DNA of 64,000 nt, taken from NCBI RefSeq assembly GCF_001729485.1, contig NZ_CP017157.1, positions 806,001 to 870,000 on the forward strand. The letters run 5' to 3'. The notes beneath the pieces are model-generated. The model worked only from the letters and a program-made list of their open reading frames with translations. It searched no databases and was not told the DNA's origin. The first letter of the stretch is position 1. Every line of letters starts with the position of its first letter. This document shows, piece after piece, positions 10,385 through 19,542 of the stretch. A program made the translations under genes and the position numbers. The stretch is from Streptomyces lydicus. Lineage in GTDB: Bacteria > Actinomycetota > Actinomycetes > Streptomycetales > Streptomycetaceae.

Positions 10385-12055
10385 TCAGAAGGAGAACGGG
10401 ATGTAGCAGACGGCGGCGAGGACGACCGCGCCCCAGCCCAGCAGGGCCGGCCTGCGGTACCAGGCGTCGTCGCCCTCGGCGGGCAGCTCCTCCATGCCGG
10501 GGGACCTCGTGCCGTAGACCAGTCCGGCCAGCGACTCGGCGGGCCGGGGCTTGGTGACCAGGGTGACCACGACCATCACCAGCGCGCCGACGACGAAGGC
10601 GACGATCGAGGAGACGAAGTTGGCGCCCTGGTCGGAGGGGATCGCGATGATGCCCTGCTTGTAGAACCAGAAGTAGTTGACCATCGCGGCGGCGGTGCCG
10701 GACAACAGGCCCCAGAACCCGGCGGCGGCGCTGGTCCGCTTCCAGAACATGCCGATGATGAAGACCACGAACAGGGGGACGTTGAAGAAGGAGAACAGCG
10801 TCTGGAGGTAGTTCATGATGTTGCTGAAGGACGAGGCGATGAACGCGGTGCCCATGCCGATCAGCACGCCGACCGCGGTCACCACCCGGCCCGTCCTCAG
10901 GTAGTACGCGTCCTTGCGGCCCTTCTTCAGGTACGCGGCCCATATGTCGTTGGTGAAGACCGTGTTGAAGGACGAGACGTTGGCGGCCATACCGGCCATG
11001 AAGGCGGCGAGCAGACCGGTCACGGCGATGCCGAGCACGCCGTTGGGGAGCAGGTCGCGCATCAGCACCGGGATGGCGTCGTTGTACTGCAGCCCGTCCT
11101 TGGACTTGCCCAGCGTCGGCTCCATGACCAGCGCGATCAGGCCGGGCACCACGACGACCATGGGTATGAAGATTTTGGGGAAGGCGGCGATCAGCGGGGT
11201 GCGCCTGGCGGCGGAGAGGTTCTTCGCGGACAGCGCGCGCTGCACCTCGGCGAAGTTGGTGGTCCAGTAGCCGAAGCTCATCACGAAGCCGAGGCCGAGG
11301 ACGATGGTGAGCCAGTTCGCGCCGAGCGGGTTGCCCTCACCGATGCCGGTGCCCTTCCAGGCGGTCAGGAACGCGTCGCCGTGCGAGGAGGTCAGCGAGT
11401 GGGTGAGGCCGTCCCAGCCGCCGACGCGCTTGAGGCCGACGACGGTCAGCGGGATCAGCGCGGCCAGGATGACGAAGAACTGCAGCACCTCGTTGTAGAT
11501 CGCCGAGGACAGGCCGCCGATGGTGATGTACGCCAGCACGAAGAAGCCGGCGACCACGATGGCCACCCACTGCGGCCAGCCGAGCAGCGCCTGCAGCACG
11601 ATCGCCATCGCGTAGAGGTTCACGCCCGCGATCAGAACGGACGAGACGGCGAAGATGATCGAGGAGAGCAGGTGCGAGGAGGGGCCGAAGCGGTGCAGCA
11701 GGAACTCGGGCACCGAGCGGACCTTGGAGCCGTAGTAGAACGGCATCATCACCAGGCCGAGGAAGACCATCGCCGGGATGGCGCCGATCCAGTACCAGTG
11801 GACGGTGTAGGCCCCGTACTGCGCGCCGTTGGCGGCCATGCCGAGGATCTCGGTGGCGCCGAGGTTGGCGGCGACGAAGGCCAGGCCGGTGACCCAGGCG
11901 GGCAGTGACCGCCCGGAGAGGAAGAAGTCCAGGCTCGTCCGCACGCTCCGTTTGGCCGCGAATCCGATGCCGAGGACGACGATGAAGTAGAGGGCCAGGA
12001 TCGTGTAGTCGAGCCCGTTGGTGGGGAGCCGTAGCCCTTCGGCCAGGGTGATCAT
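10385..12055 (-). CDS. Sodium:solute symporter (SSS family, probably galactose/glucose type)
   Basis: This 556-residue protein has about 14 predicted membrane helices and belongs to the SSS/SGLT family, which couples Na+ entry to substrate uptake. SGLT-like features are the FFLSGRSLPAWVTGLAFVAANLGATEILG segment near the N-terminus (helix 1 unwound region) and a KSVPEFLL-like element (KVRSVPEFLLHRFG). Its position divergent from galTEK strongly suggests a galactose or related sugar. I prefer the ATG at 12055, which has GGAAG about 11 bases upstream; an in-frame GTG at 12067 has no spaced RBS. It is followed by the small membrane protein at 10352. Shared operator-like repeats lie in the 270-base gap to galT. 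Confidence 0.88.
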   Translation of the reverse strand: MITLAEGLRLPTNGLDYTILALYFIVVLGIGFAAKRSVRTSLDFFLSGRSLPAWVTGLAFVAANLGATEILGMAANGAQYGAYTVHWYWIGAIPAMVFLGLVMMPFYYGSKVRSVPEFLLHRFGPSSHLLSSIIFAVSSVLIAGVNLYAMAIVLQALLGWPQWVAIVVAGFFVLAYITIGGLSSAIYNEVLQFFVILAALIPLTVVGLKRVGGWDGLTHSLTSSHGDAFLTAWKGTGIGEGNPLGANWLTIVLGLGFVMSFGYWTTNFAEVQRALSAKNLSAARRTPLIAAFPKIFIPMVVVVPGLIALVMEPTLGKSKDGLQYNDAIPVLMRDLLPNGVLGIAVTGLLAAFMAGMAANVSSFNTVFTNDIWAAYLKKGRKDAYYLRTGRVVTAVGVLIGMGTAFIASSFSNIMNYLQTLFSFFNVPLFVVFIIGMFWKRTSAAAGFWGLLSGTAAAMVNYFWFYKQGIIAIPSDQGANFVSSIVAFVVGALVMVVVTLVTKPRPAESLAGLVYGTRSPGMEELPAEGDDAWYRRPALLGWGAVVLAAVCYIPFSF

Positions 12056-12154
12056 GTCGGAGCTCACTTCCGGGGGTCCGGGGTCGCCCCCGGAGGACGC
12101 GTCATTGCGTGCGAACTGAACGCACAGAAAGCTACGCGCGGCCGGTCAGAAACT

Positions 12155-12168
12155 GAACACTTTTGTTC
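12155..12168. promoter_or_regulatory. Inverted repeat GAACA-N4-TGTTC upstream of the symporter
   Basis: A perfect 5-base inverted repeat with a CTTT spacer lies about 100 bases upstream of the symporter start, in an AT-rich patch of the symporter/galT intergenic region. It is a good candidate operator for symporter control; the cognate regulator is unknown. Confidence 0.4.
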
Positions 12169-12263
12169 GATCGAGTTGTTGGATCGTGATGCGACAGCCC
12201 GGTATGCGCCGGTATGGGGTGGCCTGGACGGCCCGTACGGGCGACATTGACGGCAGTGTTTAG

Positions 12264-12291
12264 TTGTGCTTCATTGTGTTTGTTTGTGTTT
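12264..12291 (+). promoter_or_regulatory. Three TTGTGYTT direct repeats at 10-base spacing before galT (galP1 region)
   Basis: TTGTGCTT (12264), TTGTGTTT (12274) and TTGTGTTT (12284) recur at exactly 10-base steps, one helical turn, about 35-60 bases before the galT start. This is the position of the galactose-inducible galP1 promoter described for the Streptomyces lividans gal operon. TGTTTGT-type tandem repeats are typical of DeoR-family repressor sites, so I infer a repressor operator. Confidence 0.55.
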
Positions 12292-12325
12292 GCTCGGCGG
12301 TGGTGTGTGCGATGAGGAGCTCCCG

Positions 12326-13387
12326 GTGAAGAAGACGACGACCCGGCTCGCGGACGGCCGGGAGCTGATCTACTACGACTCGCGTGACGACGTCGTACGC
12401 GATGCCCCCGACCCGCGCCCCCTCGACCCCGTCGCCACCGCCTCCGAGATCCGCCACGACCGGCTCCTCGGCGACCGGGTCGCCGTCGCCTCGCACCGCC
12501 AGGCCCGCACCTACCACCCCCCGGCCGACGAGTGCCCGCTGTGCCCCTCGCGCGAGGGCCGGCACTCCGAGATCCCCGCCGCCGACTACGACGTCGTCGT
12601 CTTCGAGAACCGCTTCCCCTCCCTCGCCGGCGACCACGGCCGCTGCGAGGTCGTCTGCTTCACCCCCGACCACGCGGCGTCCTTCGCCGACCTCACCGAG
12701 GAGCAGGCCGCGCTCGTCCTCGCCGCCTGGACCGACCGCACCGCCGAACTCTCCCAACTCCCCGGCGTCGAGCAGGTCTTCTGCTTCGAGAACCGCGGCC
12801 GCGAGATCGGCGTCACCCTCGGCCACCCGCACGGCCAGATCTACGCCTACCCCTTCACCACCCCCCGCACCGAGCGGATGCTGCGCTCCCTCGCCGCGCA
12901 CCGCGAGACCACCGGCGGCAACCTCTTCGACGAGGTGGTCGCCGACGAGCTGGCCGACGGCCGCCGCGTCGTCCTGGAGGGCGAGCACTGGGTGGCCTTC
13001 GTCCCGTACGCCGCCCACTGGCCCTACGAGGTGCACCTCTACCCCCGGCGCCGGGTGCCCGACCTGCTCGCCCTCGACGACGCCGCGCGCACAGAATTCC
13101 CACAGATCTATCTGGAAGTATTGCGGCGCTTCGACCGGATCTTCGACGGTGGGGAAGACGGGCAGGACACCCCGCCGACGCCGTACATCGCCGCCTGGCA
13201 CCAGGCTCCGCTGCGCGCCGCACAGCGCGACGAATTCGCACTCCACCTCGAGCTTTTCACCATTCGACGGACTTCCGGCAAGCTGAAGTTCCTCGCGGGT
13301 TCCGAATCCGGCATGAACGTGTTCATCAACGACGTGCCGCCGGAGGCCGCGGCCGAGCGACTGCGAGAGGTAGCAAGCAAGTCATGA
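12326..13387 (+). CDS. galT: Galactose-1-phosphate uridylyltransferase
   Basis: GalT transfers UMP from UDP-glucose to galactose-1-phosphate, the second step of the Leloir pathway. The 353-residue product has the Zn site CPLC (C70, C73) and the active-site GHPHGQ motif, with H169 as the expected uridylylated nucleophile (second His of HPH). NRFPSL and FENRGREIG are also family-typical. Length fits the family. I start at the GTG at 12326, preceded by GAGGAG about 8 bases upstream; the frame is open further to 12266 but that region holds the promoter repeats. The stop overlaps the galE ATG by 4 bases (ATGA), so galT-galE-galK is one coupled operon. The 3' half is locally AT-richer around 13090-13330. 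Confidence 0.95.
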   Translation: MKKTTTRLADGRELIYYDSRDDVVRDAPDPRPLDPVATASEIRHDRLLGDRVAVASHRQARTYHPPADECPLCPSREGRHSEIPAADYDVVVFENRFPSLAGDHGRCEVVCFTPDHAASFADLTEEQAALVLAAWTDRTAELSQLPGVEQVFCFENRGREIGVTLGHPHGQIYAYPFTTPRTERMLRSLAAHRETTGGNLFDEVVADELADGRRVVLEGEHWVAFVPYAAHWPYEVHLYPRRRVPDLLALDDAARTEFPQIYLEVLRRFDRIFDGGEDGQDTPPTPYIAAWHQAPLRAAQRDEFALHLELFTIRRTSGKLKFLAGSESGMNVFINDVPPEAAAERLREVASKS

Positions 13388-14388
13388 GCAAGCCTGAGTC
13401 TGGCAAGTACCTGGTGACGGGCGGGGCCGGTTACGTCGGAAGCGTGGTGGCCCAGCACCTGCTGGAGGCCGGCCACGCCGTGACCGTCCTGGACAACCTC
13501 TCCACCGGCTTCCGCGCGGGCGTCCCCGCCGGCGCCGAGTTCATCGAGGGCGACATCCGCGACGCCGCCAGGTGGCTGGACTCCACCTACGACGCGGTGC
13601 TGCACTTCGCCGCGTTCTCGCAGGTCGGCGAGTCCGTCGTGAAGCCCGAGAAGTACTGGGACAACAACGTCGGCGGCACCATGGAGCTGCTCGCGGCGAT
13701 GCGCACGGCGGGCGTGCGCAAGCTCGTCTTCTCCTCCACCGCCGCGACCTACGGCGAGCCGGTGAGCACCCCGATCACCGAGTCCGACCCGACCGCCCCC
13801 ACCTCCCCCTACGGCGCCAGCAAGCTCGCCGTCGACCACATGATCAGCGGGGAGGCGGCCGCCCACGGCCTGGCCGCCGTCTCGCTGCGCTACTTCAACG
13901 TCGCCGGCGCCTACGGCGACTGCGGCGAGCGGCACGACCCCGAGTCGCACCTCATCCCGCTCGTCCTCCAGGTCGCCCAGGGCAAGCGCGAGGCGATCTC
14001 CGTCTACGGCGACGACTACCCCACCCCCGACGGCACCTGCGTCCGCGACTACATCCACGTCGCCGACCTCGCCGAGGCCCACCTGCTCGCCCTCACCGCG
14101 GCCACCGCCGGCGAGCACCTGATCTGCAACCTCGGCAACGGCAACGGCTTCTCCGTACGCGAGGTCATCGAGACCGTCCGCAAGGTCACCGGCCACCCCG
14201 TCCCGGAGGTCGCCGCCCCGCGCCGCGGCGGCGACCCCGCCGTCCTGGTGGCCTCCGCGCAGACCGCCGTCGACCGCCTCGGCTGGCGCCCCAGCCGCGC
14301 CGACCTCGCCGGAATCGTCGCCGACGCCTGGCAGTTCACGCAGAACCTCGACCGCGCCCACCACCACGACGAGCCGAAGGGGCCCTGA
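13384..14388 (+). CDS. galE: UDP-glucose 4-epimerase
   Basis: GalE interconverts UDP-galactose and UDP-glucose with a bound NAD. The 334-residue protein shows the Rossmann fingerprint GGAGYVG (13-19), the catalytic SST (117-119) and YGASK (Y143, K147), and family motifs ([19 protein letters not shown]). Length is typical of bacterial GalE. It overlaps galT by ATGA and ends in TGATG, sharing a base with the galK ATG. In S. lividans a constitutive internal promoter (galP2) precedes galE so that UDP-galactose can be made for the envelope without galactose; no clear promoter consensus can be read here. Confidence 0.95.
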   Translation: MSKPESGKYLVTGGAGYVGSVVAQHLLEAGHAVTVLDNLSTGFRAGVPAGAEFIEGDIRDAARWLDSTYDAVLHFAAFSQVGESVVKPEKYWDNNVGGTMELLAAMRTAGVRKLVFSSTAATYGEPVSTPITESDPTAPTSPYGASKLAVDHMISGEAAAHGLAAVSLRYFNVAGAYGDCGERHDPESHLIPLVLQVAQGKREAISVYGDDYPTPDGTCVRDYIHVADLAEAHLLALTAATAGEHLICNLGNGNGFSVREVIETVRKVTGHPVPEVAAPRRGGDPAVLVASAQTAVDRLGWRPSRADLAGIVADAWQFTQNLDRAHHHDEPKGP

Positions 14389-15584
14389 TGTCCGCTCACG
14401 GAGCCGCCACCCCGACCACCGAGCGCCCGCACGGCGCTCAGCACACCGCGGAGCGGTTCGCCGCGGTGTACGGCACCGCCCCCCAGGGCATCTGGGCGGC
14501 GCCCGGCCGGGTCAACCTGATCGGTGAACACACCGATTACAACGACGGTTTCGTGATGCCGCTGGCCCTCCCGCACACCACCCTCGCCGCCGCCGCGCCC
14601 CGCACCGACGGGGTGCTGCGGCTGCACTCCGGCGGCGCCGACGGCGGCATCGTCGAACTGCGCCTGGACGAACTGCGCCCGGCGCCCGGAGCCGGCTGGG
14701 CCGCCTACCCGGCGGGCATCGTCTGGGCGATGCGGGAGGCCGGCCTGCCCGTGGGCGGCGCGGACCTGCACTACGACAGCACGGTGCCCACCGGCGCCGG
14801 ACTGTCCTCCTCCGCGGCCCTGGAGGTCGCCACCGCCCTCGCGCTCAACGACCTCTACGGCCTCGGCCTGGAACGGCAGCGGCTGGCGCAGCTCGCCCAG
14901 CGGGCCGAGAACGCCTTCGTCGGCGTGCCCTGCGGGATCATGGACCAGACCGCGGCCGCCTGCTGCACCGAGGGCCACGCCCTGTTCCTGGACACCCGCG
15001 ACCTCACCCGCCGCCAGGTCCCCTTCGACCTGGCGGCGGAGGGACTGCGGCTGCTGGTGGTCGACACCCGCGTCCAGCACGAGCTCGGCGACGGCGCGTA
15101 CGCCGAGCGGCGCGCCGGCTGCGAGAGCGGCGCGCGGGCGCTCGGCGTACGGGCCCTGCGCGACGTGGCCGCCCCGCACCTGCCCGAGGCACTGGCGAAA
15201 CTGGCCGACCGGCCCGATGTACAGGCCCTGGTCCGGCACATCGTCACCGAGAACCACCGCGTCGAACAGGTCGTCGCCTGCCTGGACGCGGGCCGCACCC
15301 GCGCCATCGGCCCGCTGTTGACGGCCGGCCACGCCTCGCTCCGCGACGACTTCAAGATCTCCTGCCGGGAACTCGACCTCGCCGTCGACACCGCCAACGC
15401 CGCCGGCGCCCTCGGCGCCCGGATGACCGGCGGCGGCTTCGGCGGCTCGGCGATCGTGCTCGTCGAGGAGACCGCCGCCCGGGCCGTCGGCACGGCCGTC
15501 ACCGAGGCGTTCGCGGCCGCCGGCCACGCCGCCCCCCGCATCTTCGAGGCCGTCCCGAGCGCGGGAGCACGCCGGCTCGACTAG
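14388..15584 (+). CDS. galK: Galactokinase
   Basis: GalK phosphorylates galactose with ATP. The 398-residue GHMP kinase carries the galactokinase signature GRVNLIGEHTDYNDG (40-54), the ATP-binding GAGLSSSAALE, and the C-terminal GGGFGGS motif. The ATG at 14388 overlaps the last base of the galE stop. The preceding GAAGGGG within galE serves as RBS. It is the last gene of the galTEK operon; a stem-loop follows at 15588. Confidence 0.95.
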   Translation: MSAHGAATPTTERPHGAQHTAERFAAVYGTAPQGIWAAPGRVNLIGEHTDYNDGFVMPLALPHTTLAAAAPRTDGVLRLHSGGADGGIVELRLDELRPAPGAGWAAYPAGIVWAMREAGLPVGGADLHYDSTVPTGAGLSSSAALEVATALALNDLYGLGLERQRLAQLAQRAENAFVGVPCGIMDQTAAACCTEGHALFLDTRDLTRRQVPFDLAAEGLRLLVVDTRVQHELGDGAYAERRAGCESGARALGVRALRDVAAPHLPEALAKLADRPDVQALVRHIVTENHRVEQVVACLDAGRTRAIGPLLTAGHASLRDDFKISCRELDLAVDTANAAGALGARMTGGGFGGSAIVLVEETAARAVGTAVTEAFAAAGHAAPRIFEAVPSAGARRLD

Positions 15585-15587
15585 CAG

Positions 15588-15623
15588 GGCGGACGACGGG
15601 CGCGCGTCCACCGGACGTCCGCC
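15588..15623 (+). terminator. Stem-loop after galK
   Basis: Perfect 8-base arms GGCGGACG and CGTCCGCC with a 20-base loop begin four bases after the galK stop. There is no T-run, as is common for Streptomyces terminators. Likely end of the gal operon transcript. Confidence 0.45.
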
Positions 15624-15858
15624 AAATGGCCCCGCCGGGGGAGGAGTTTCGCCAATCACCTTCCCTTGCCGCACCCCGTCCGTACGCTGAGACACTGCAC
15701 CGGTGGGGGCCGGTGCTGATCAGGGGGCGAGACCGTTCGGGTACGGCGTCCCGGGTGGGGGTAGTCATGTCGGCACGGCGGCGGCCGTGTTCGCTGAGGC
15801 GATCTTCAATCCGGGCGGCGTGCCCGCTATGGTCCGTTCACCGAGACAGGGGGTCTCT

Positions 15859-16635
15859 GTGCAACGCATCCGGGTTCTGGTGGTCGACGACCACCGCATC
15901 TTCGCCGAATCCCTGGCAGCCGCGCTCGCCGCGGAACAGGACGTGGACGTCGCGGCGGCGGGCAGCGCGCCCGCCGCGCTGCGCAGTCTGGACCGGGCGG
16001 CCACCGACGGCCGCCGGTTCGACGTGCTGCTCGCCGACGCCGACCTCGCCGCGCCGCTCCTCGCGGTGCCCGCGCAGGCGCCGGGCCCGGCCCGGGAGGC
16101 CGTCCCGCGCCCCTGCCCGCGCGACGGCATCGCGCTGGTGTCCGGCCTGCGCACCAGCCACCCGTACCTGCGCACGGTCGTCCTCGCCGACCGCGACGAC
16201 CCGCGCCGCGCGGCCGCCGCGCTGCAGGCCGGCGCCTCGGGCTGGGTCGCCAAGGACTGCTCGCTGTCCCGGCTGCTGGCCGTGATCCGCGGCGTCCTGC
16301 GCGACGAGACGCATCTGCCGCCGGCACTGCTGACCGGTGTCCTGCGCGAGCTGACGGCCGCCCGCAAACACCGCTCGGAGAGCGAGCGGCTGGTGGAGTC
16401 GCTGACGCCGCGCGAGCGCGAGGTGCTGCGCTGCATGGTGGCGGGGCTGGGCCGCAAGGCGGTCGCCGAGCGGCTCTTCCTCTCCCCGCACACCGTCCGT
16501 ACGCACATGCAGAACGTCCTGGGCAAGCTCGGGGTGCACTCGACCCTCGCGGCGGTGGCGCTGGCCCGCCGGGCCGGGGTCGGCCCGGTCGAGCTGGAGG
16601 CGGCGGCCGCGGCGGCCTCGGTGCCGGTGCCGTAG
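15859..16635 (+). CDS. NarL/LuxR-type response regulator (orphan)
   Basis: A 258-residue two-domain regulator. The receiver has the acidic pair (VVDDHR), an Asp in the phospho-acceptor strand (FDVLLADADLA) and the conserved Lys (GWVAKDCS), so it is probably phosphorylatable. A long Ala/Pro-rich insertion (AVPAQAPGPAREAVPRP) is unusual. The C-terminal LuxR helix-turn-helix is complete (LTPREREVLRCMVAGLG...LSPHTVRTHMQNVLGKLGVHS). I start at GTG 15859, preceded by AGGGGG; an in-frame ATG at 15829 is an alternative. No kinase is adjacent. It resembles the regulator at 9303 in layout and they may be paralogues. Position between galK and a beta-galactosidase hints at, but does not prove, sugar-related control. 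Confidence 0.82.
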   Translation: MQRIRVLVVDDHRIFAESLAAALAAEQDVDVAAAGSAPAALRSLDRAATDGRRFDVLLADADLAAPLLAVPAQAPGPAREAVPRPCPRDGIALVSGLRTSHPYLRTVVLADRDDPRRAAAALQAGASGWVAKDCSLSRLLAVIRGVLRDETHLPPALLTGVLRELTAARKHRSESERLVESLTPREREVLRCMVAGLGRKAVAERLFLSPHTVRTHMQNVLGKLGVHSTLAAVALARRAGVGPVELEAAAAAASVPVP

Positions 16636-16687
16636 GGCCCGTCCTTCGAGCGACGCGCCCCGGGGCTCCGGCGCCGCGGGCGCGGCG

Positions 16688-18685
16688 TCAGCCGTCCGTG
16701 AGCACGGCCACGCCCCGGGCGGCCAGCGTGATCCGCCCGACGGGCGTCCGCGCCGGTCCGTCCGCGGCGGCCAGCGCGTCGTACAGCGGCTCCGGCAGGT
16801 CCACCTCGACCGCCGACGCCCCGTGGTTGAGCAGGAAGACGTACCGCCCGGAGGCGCCCTCGCGGACGGTGGCCTGGACACCGGCCGGCAGCCCCGGCAG
16901 CACCGGCGCCGCCCCGGCCGCCTCCCGCACGTCGTCCAGCAGGGCCCGCATCAGCGCCGGCTCCGGCCGGGTGCCGACGTACCAGACGGTGCCCTGCCCG
17001 TAGGAGTGCCGGGTCAGCGCGGGCCGCCCGGCGAGGTCACCGTCCGTGAAACGGGCCAGCGCCTCGGCGCCTTCGAGGTCGAGGGCCTCCGACCACAGGT
17101 CCGCACGGCCCGCGTAGTCGCCGTCGCCGATGCCGACCGTACGGCCCGCTTCCAGTGGCCAGAACTCCTCCACCCGCAGCCCCAGCAGCTCCCGCAGCGG
17201 TGCCGGGTAGCCGCCCGGGTGCACCCGGTCGTGCGCGTCGACGATCCCGGAGAAGAACGACACCAGCAGCCGCCCACCGCCGCGTACGTAGGCCGCCAGC
17301 CGCTCGGCGTCGGCCGCGGTCAGCAGGTACAGATTGGGGACGACCACCAGCCGGTAGCCGGACAGTTCGCGCTGCGGCGGCACCACGTCGCACGCCACGC
17401 CCGCCTCGAACAGCGGCCGGTAGTGGTCCAGCGCGATCCGGGAGTGGTCCAGCGCGGTCGACGGCTTGGAGTCCAGCTCCACCGCCCACCAGCTGTGCCA
17501 GTCCGCCAGCAGCGCCACCTCGGCCCGCGACCGGCTCCCCTCGATGTCCGGGACCGACGCCAGCTCCCGCCCCAGCGTCGCCACCTCCCGGAAGATCCGG
17601 GTGTCGGTCCCGCCGTGCGGCAGCATCGCCGAGTGGAACTTCTCCGCGCCGCCCAGCGACTGCCGCCACTGGAAGTACAGCACCGCGTCCGCGCCCTGGG
17701 CGACGGCCTGCCAGCTCCACAGCCGCATCGCGCCGGGCGGCTTGGGGCCGTTGCGGGGCCGCCAGTTGACGGCGCTCGGCGCCTGTTCGAGCAGCAGCCA
17801 CGGCTGGCCGGAACGCGCCGAGCGCATCAGGTCGAAGACGTAGCCCGCCCGGATGTGGTCGTCGGGCGCGTGCGGGTCCTGGTAGAAGTCCAGCGCCATC
17901 GCGTCCATGTGCGGCGCCCAGGCGAACGCGTCGACCGGCTTGTGCTGCGGCATCAGATTGGTGGTGACCGGCACCTCGGGGGTCAGGCGGGTGAGGACCT
18001 CCTTCTCGGCGAGGTAGCAGGCGCGCAGCGCCTCGTCGCCGAAGCGCCAGTAGTCCAGCTGCTGGGCCGGGTTGGGGAAGGTGGGGGCGGTGCGCGGCGG
18101 CAGTACCTCGTCGAACGTGCCGTAGCCCTGCGACCAGAAGGCCGTCGACCAGGCGGCGTTGAGCGCCTCGACGCTCCCGTAGCGCTCGCGCAGCCAGCGC
18201 CGGAAGTCCTCGGCGGAGACCTCGCAGAAGCACTGGCGGGTGTGGCAGCCGTACTCGTTGCCCACGTGCCACATGGCGAGGGCCGGGTGGCCGGCGTAGC
18301 GGGTGGCGAGCTGCTCGACGAGGCGTACGGCGTGGGCGCGGTAGACGGGACTGGAGGGGCAGTAGTGCTGCCGGCCGCCGGGCCAGCGGCGCTGTCCGTC
18401 GGGGCCCTCGGGCAGGATCCCGGGGTGCGCGTGGGAGAGCCAGGGGGGCGGGGAGGCGGTCATGGTCGCCAGGCAGACGGCGATCCCGGCGCCCGCCAGG
18501 CCGTCCATGACGCGGTCGAACCAGTCGAAGTCCCACTGCCCGGGCCGGGGTTCGACCTTCGCCCAGGAGAAGATCCCGGCGGTGACCATGGTGACGTGGG
18601 CCGCCTTCATCAGCTTCAGATCCTCGGCCCACACCTCCTCGGGCCACTGCTCGGGGTTGTAGTCGCCGCCGAAATGGATGCCCAT
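16688..18685 (-). CDS. Beta-galactosidase, glycoside hydrolase family 42
   Basis: This 665-residue cytoplasmic enzyme hydrolyses beta-galactosides such as lactose or galacto-oligosaccharides. The GH42 layout is clear: an N-terminal TIM barrel (GGDYNPEQWPEEVWAEDLKLM), the acid/base Glu in HVGNEYGCH (E144), the nucleophile Glu in LLLEQAPSAVNW (E300), then the trimerisation domain and a C-terminal beta-sandwich (ending VGRITLAARGVAVLTDG). No signal peptide, so the substrate must be imported. It is adjacent to galTEK and a sugar symporter, which supplies the route from lactose to the Leloir pathway. Start: ATG 18685, with GGGGGATCC upstream as a weak RBS. Confidence 0.92.
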   Translation of the reverse strand: MGIHFGGDYNPEQWPEEVWAEDLKLMKAAHVTMVTAGIFSWAKVEPRPGQWDFDWFDRVMDGLAGAGIAVCLATMTASPPPWLSHAHPGILPEGPDGQRRWPGGRQHYCPSSPVYRAHAVRLVEQLATRYAGHPALAMWHVGNEYGCHTRQCFCEVSAEDFRRWLRERYGSVEALNAAWSTAFWSQGYGTFDEVLPPRTAPTFPNPAQQLDYWRFGDEALRACYLAEKEVLTRLTPEVPVTTNLMPQHKPVDAFAWAPHMDAMALDFYQDPHAPDDHIRAGYVFDLMRSARSGQPWLLLEQAPSAVNWRPRNGPKPPGAMRLWSWQAVAQGADAVLYFQWRQSLGGAEKFHSAMLPHGGTDTRIFREVATLGRELASVPDIEGSRSRAEVALLADWHSWWAVELDSKPSTALDHSRIALDHYRPLFEAGVACDVVPPQRELSGYRLVVVPNLYLLTAADAERLAAYVRGGGRLLVSFFSGIVDAHDRVHPGGYPAPLRELLGLRVEEFWPLEAGRTVGIGDGDYAGRADLWSEALDLEGAEALARFTDGDLAGRPALTRHSYGQGTVWYVGTRPEPALMRALLDDVREAAGAAPVLPGLPAGVQATVREGASGRYVFLLNHGASAVEVDLPEPLYDALAAADGPARTPVGRITLAARGVAVLTDG

Positions 18686-18747
18686 GGATCCCCCTACGGA
18701 TCGAGGCGCGGGCGGGGCGCGAGGGTCCCGCCCGCGGCCGGCTCAGC

Positions 18748-19542
18748 TCACGATGAGTTCTTGTACACGCTCCAGCCGCCGTCCACGACGAGGCTCGCAC
18801 CGGTGACGTAGGACGCGTCGGAGGAGAGCAGGAAGGTGATCGCGGCGGCGACCTCCTCGGGCCGCCCCAGCCGCCGCGCGGCCGTCTCCGCGGCGCTGGC
18901 CTGCCGCTGCTCCTCGCCGATGCCGTCCCAGGCCGCGGTCAGCACCGGGCCCGGCAGTACGCTGTTGACCCGCACCTCCGGGCCGTATTCGACGGCCAGT
19001 TGACGCCCCAGGCCGGTCAGTCCGGCCTTGGCCGCGGCGTAGGCGGGCCGGCCGGGCAGCCCGATCAGGGCATGCACCGACGAGGTCAGCACCACCGCGC
19101 CGTGCCGCGCCCGCAGGTCGTCCAGGGCGGCCCGTACGCCGAGGAAGGAGCCGGTCAGATTGACCGCGAGCTGCCGGTCCCAGTCCGCGAGCGGGGTCTC
19201 GCCGGCCGCCGCCACGTACGGCAGGAAGGCGTTGCTGACCAGGCCGTCCACCGGGCCGTAGCGCCGCCGGGCGGCCTCGACCGCCCGCCGCCAGTCGTCC
19301 TCACCGGCCACGTCGCAGTGCTCGTACGAGGCCCGGCCGCCCGCCGCCCGGATGCGGCGCGCGAGGTGCTCGCCGCGCGCGTCGTCGATGTCCAGCAGCA
19401 GGACGCCGGCGCCCTCGGCCGCCAGCCGGTCGGCGGTGGCCGCCCCGATGCCGGCGGCCGCCCCGGTCACCAGGACCGTACGGCCCTCGAACCGCCTGCC
19501 GTACGGGCCGTTCGGCGGGTGCGGTGCGCGCTGCTGGCTCAT
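18748..19542 (-). CDS. Short-chain dehydrogenase/reductase (classical SDR)
   Basis: A 264-residue NAD(P)-dependent oxidoreductase. It has the TGAAAGIG cofactor loop near residue 26, an Asp at the end of the second strand (LLLDID, favouring NAD over NADP), the SSVHAL segment with the catalytic Ser, and YAAAK with catalytic Tyr and Lys. The C-terminus VTGASLVVDGGW is family-typical. The NAG motif is altered to NAF. I start at the ATG at 19542; an open frame runs further upstream but is GC shadow. It lies about 60 bases upstream of and on the same strand as the GH42 gene. The SDR could oxidise a sugar such as galactose or glucose, but the substrate cannot be read from sequence. Confidence 0.85.
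   Translation of the reverse strand: MSQQRAPHPPNGPYGRRFEGRTVLVTGAAAGIGAATADRLAAEGAGVLLLDIDDARGEHLARRIRAAGGRASYEHCDVAGEDDWRRAVEAARRRYGPVDGLVSNAFLPYVAAAGETPLADWDRQLAVNLTGSFLGVRAALDDLRARHGAVVLTSSVHALIGLPGRPAYAAAKAGLTGLGRQLAVEYGPEVRVNSVLPGPVLTAAWDGIGEEQRQASAAETAARRLGRPEEVAAAITFLLSSDASYVTGASLVVDGGWSVYKNSS

Noticed and set aside
12266..12325. N-terminal extension of GalT
   Set aside because: It would translate the promoter repeats; the GTG at 12326 has a proper RBS and fits the family length.
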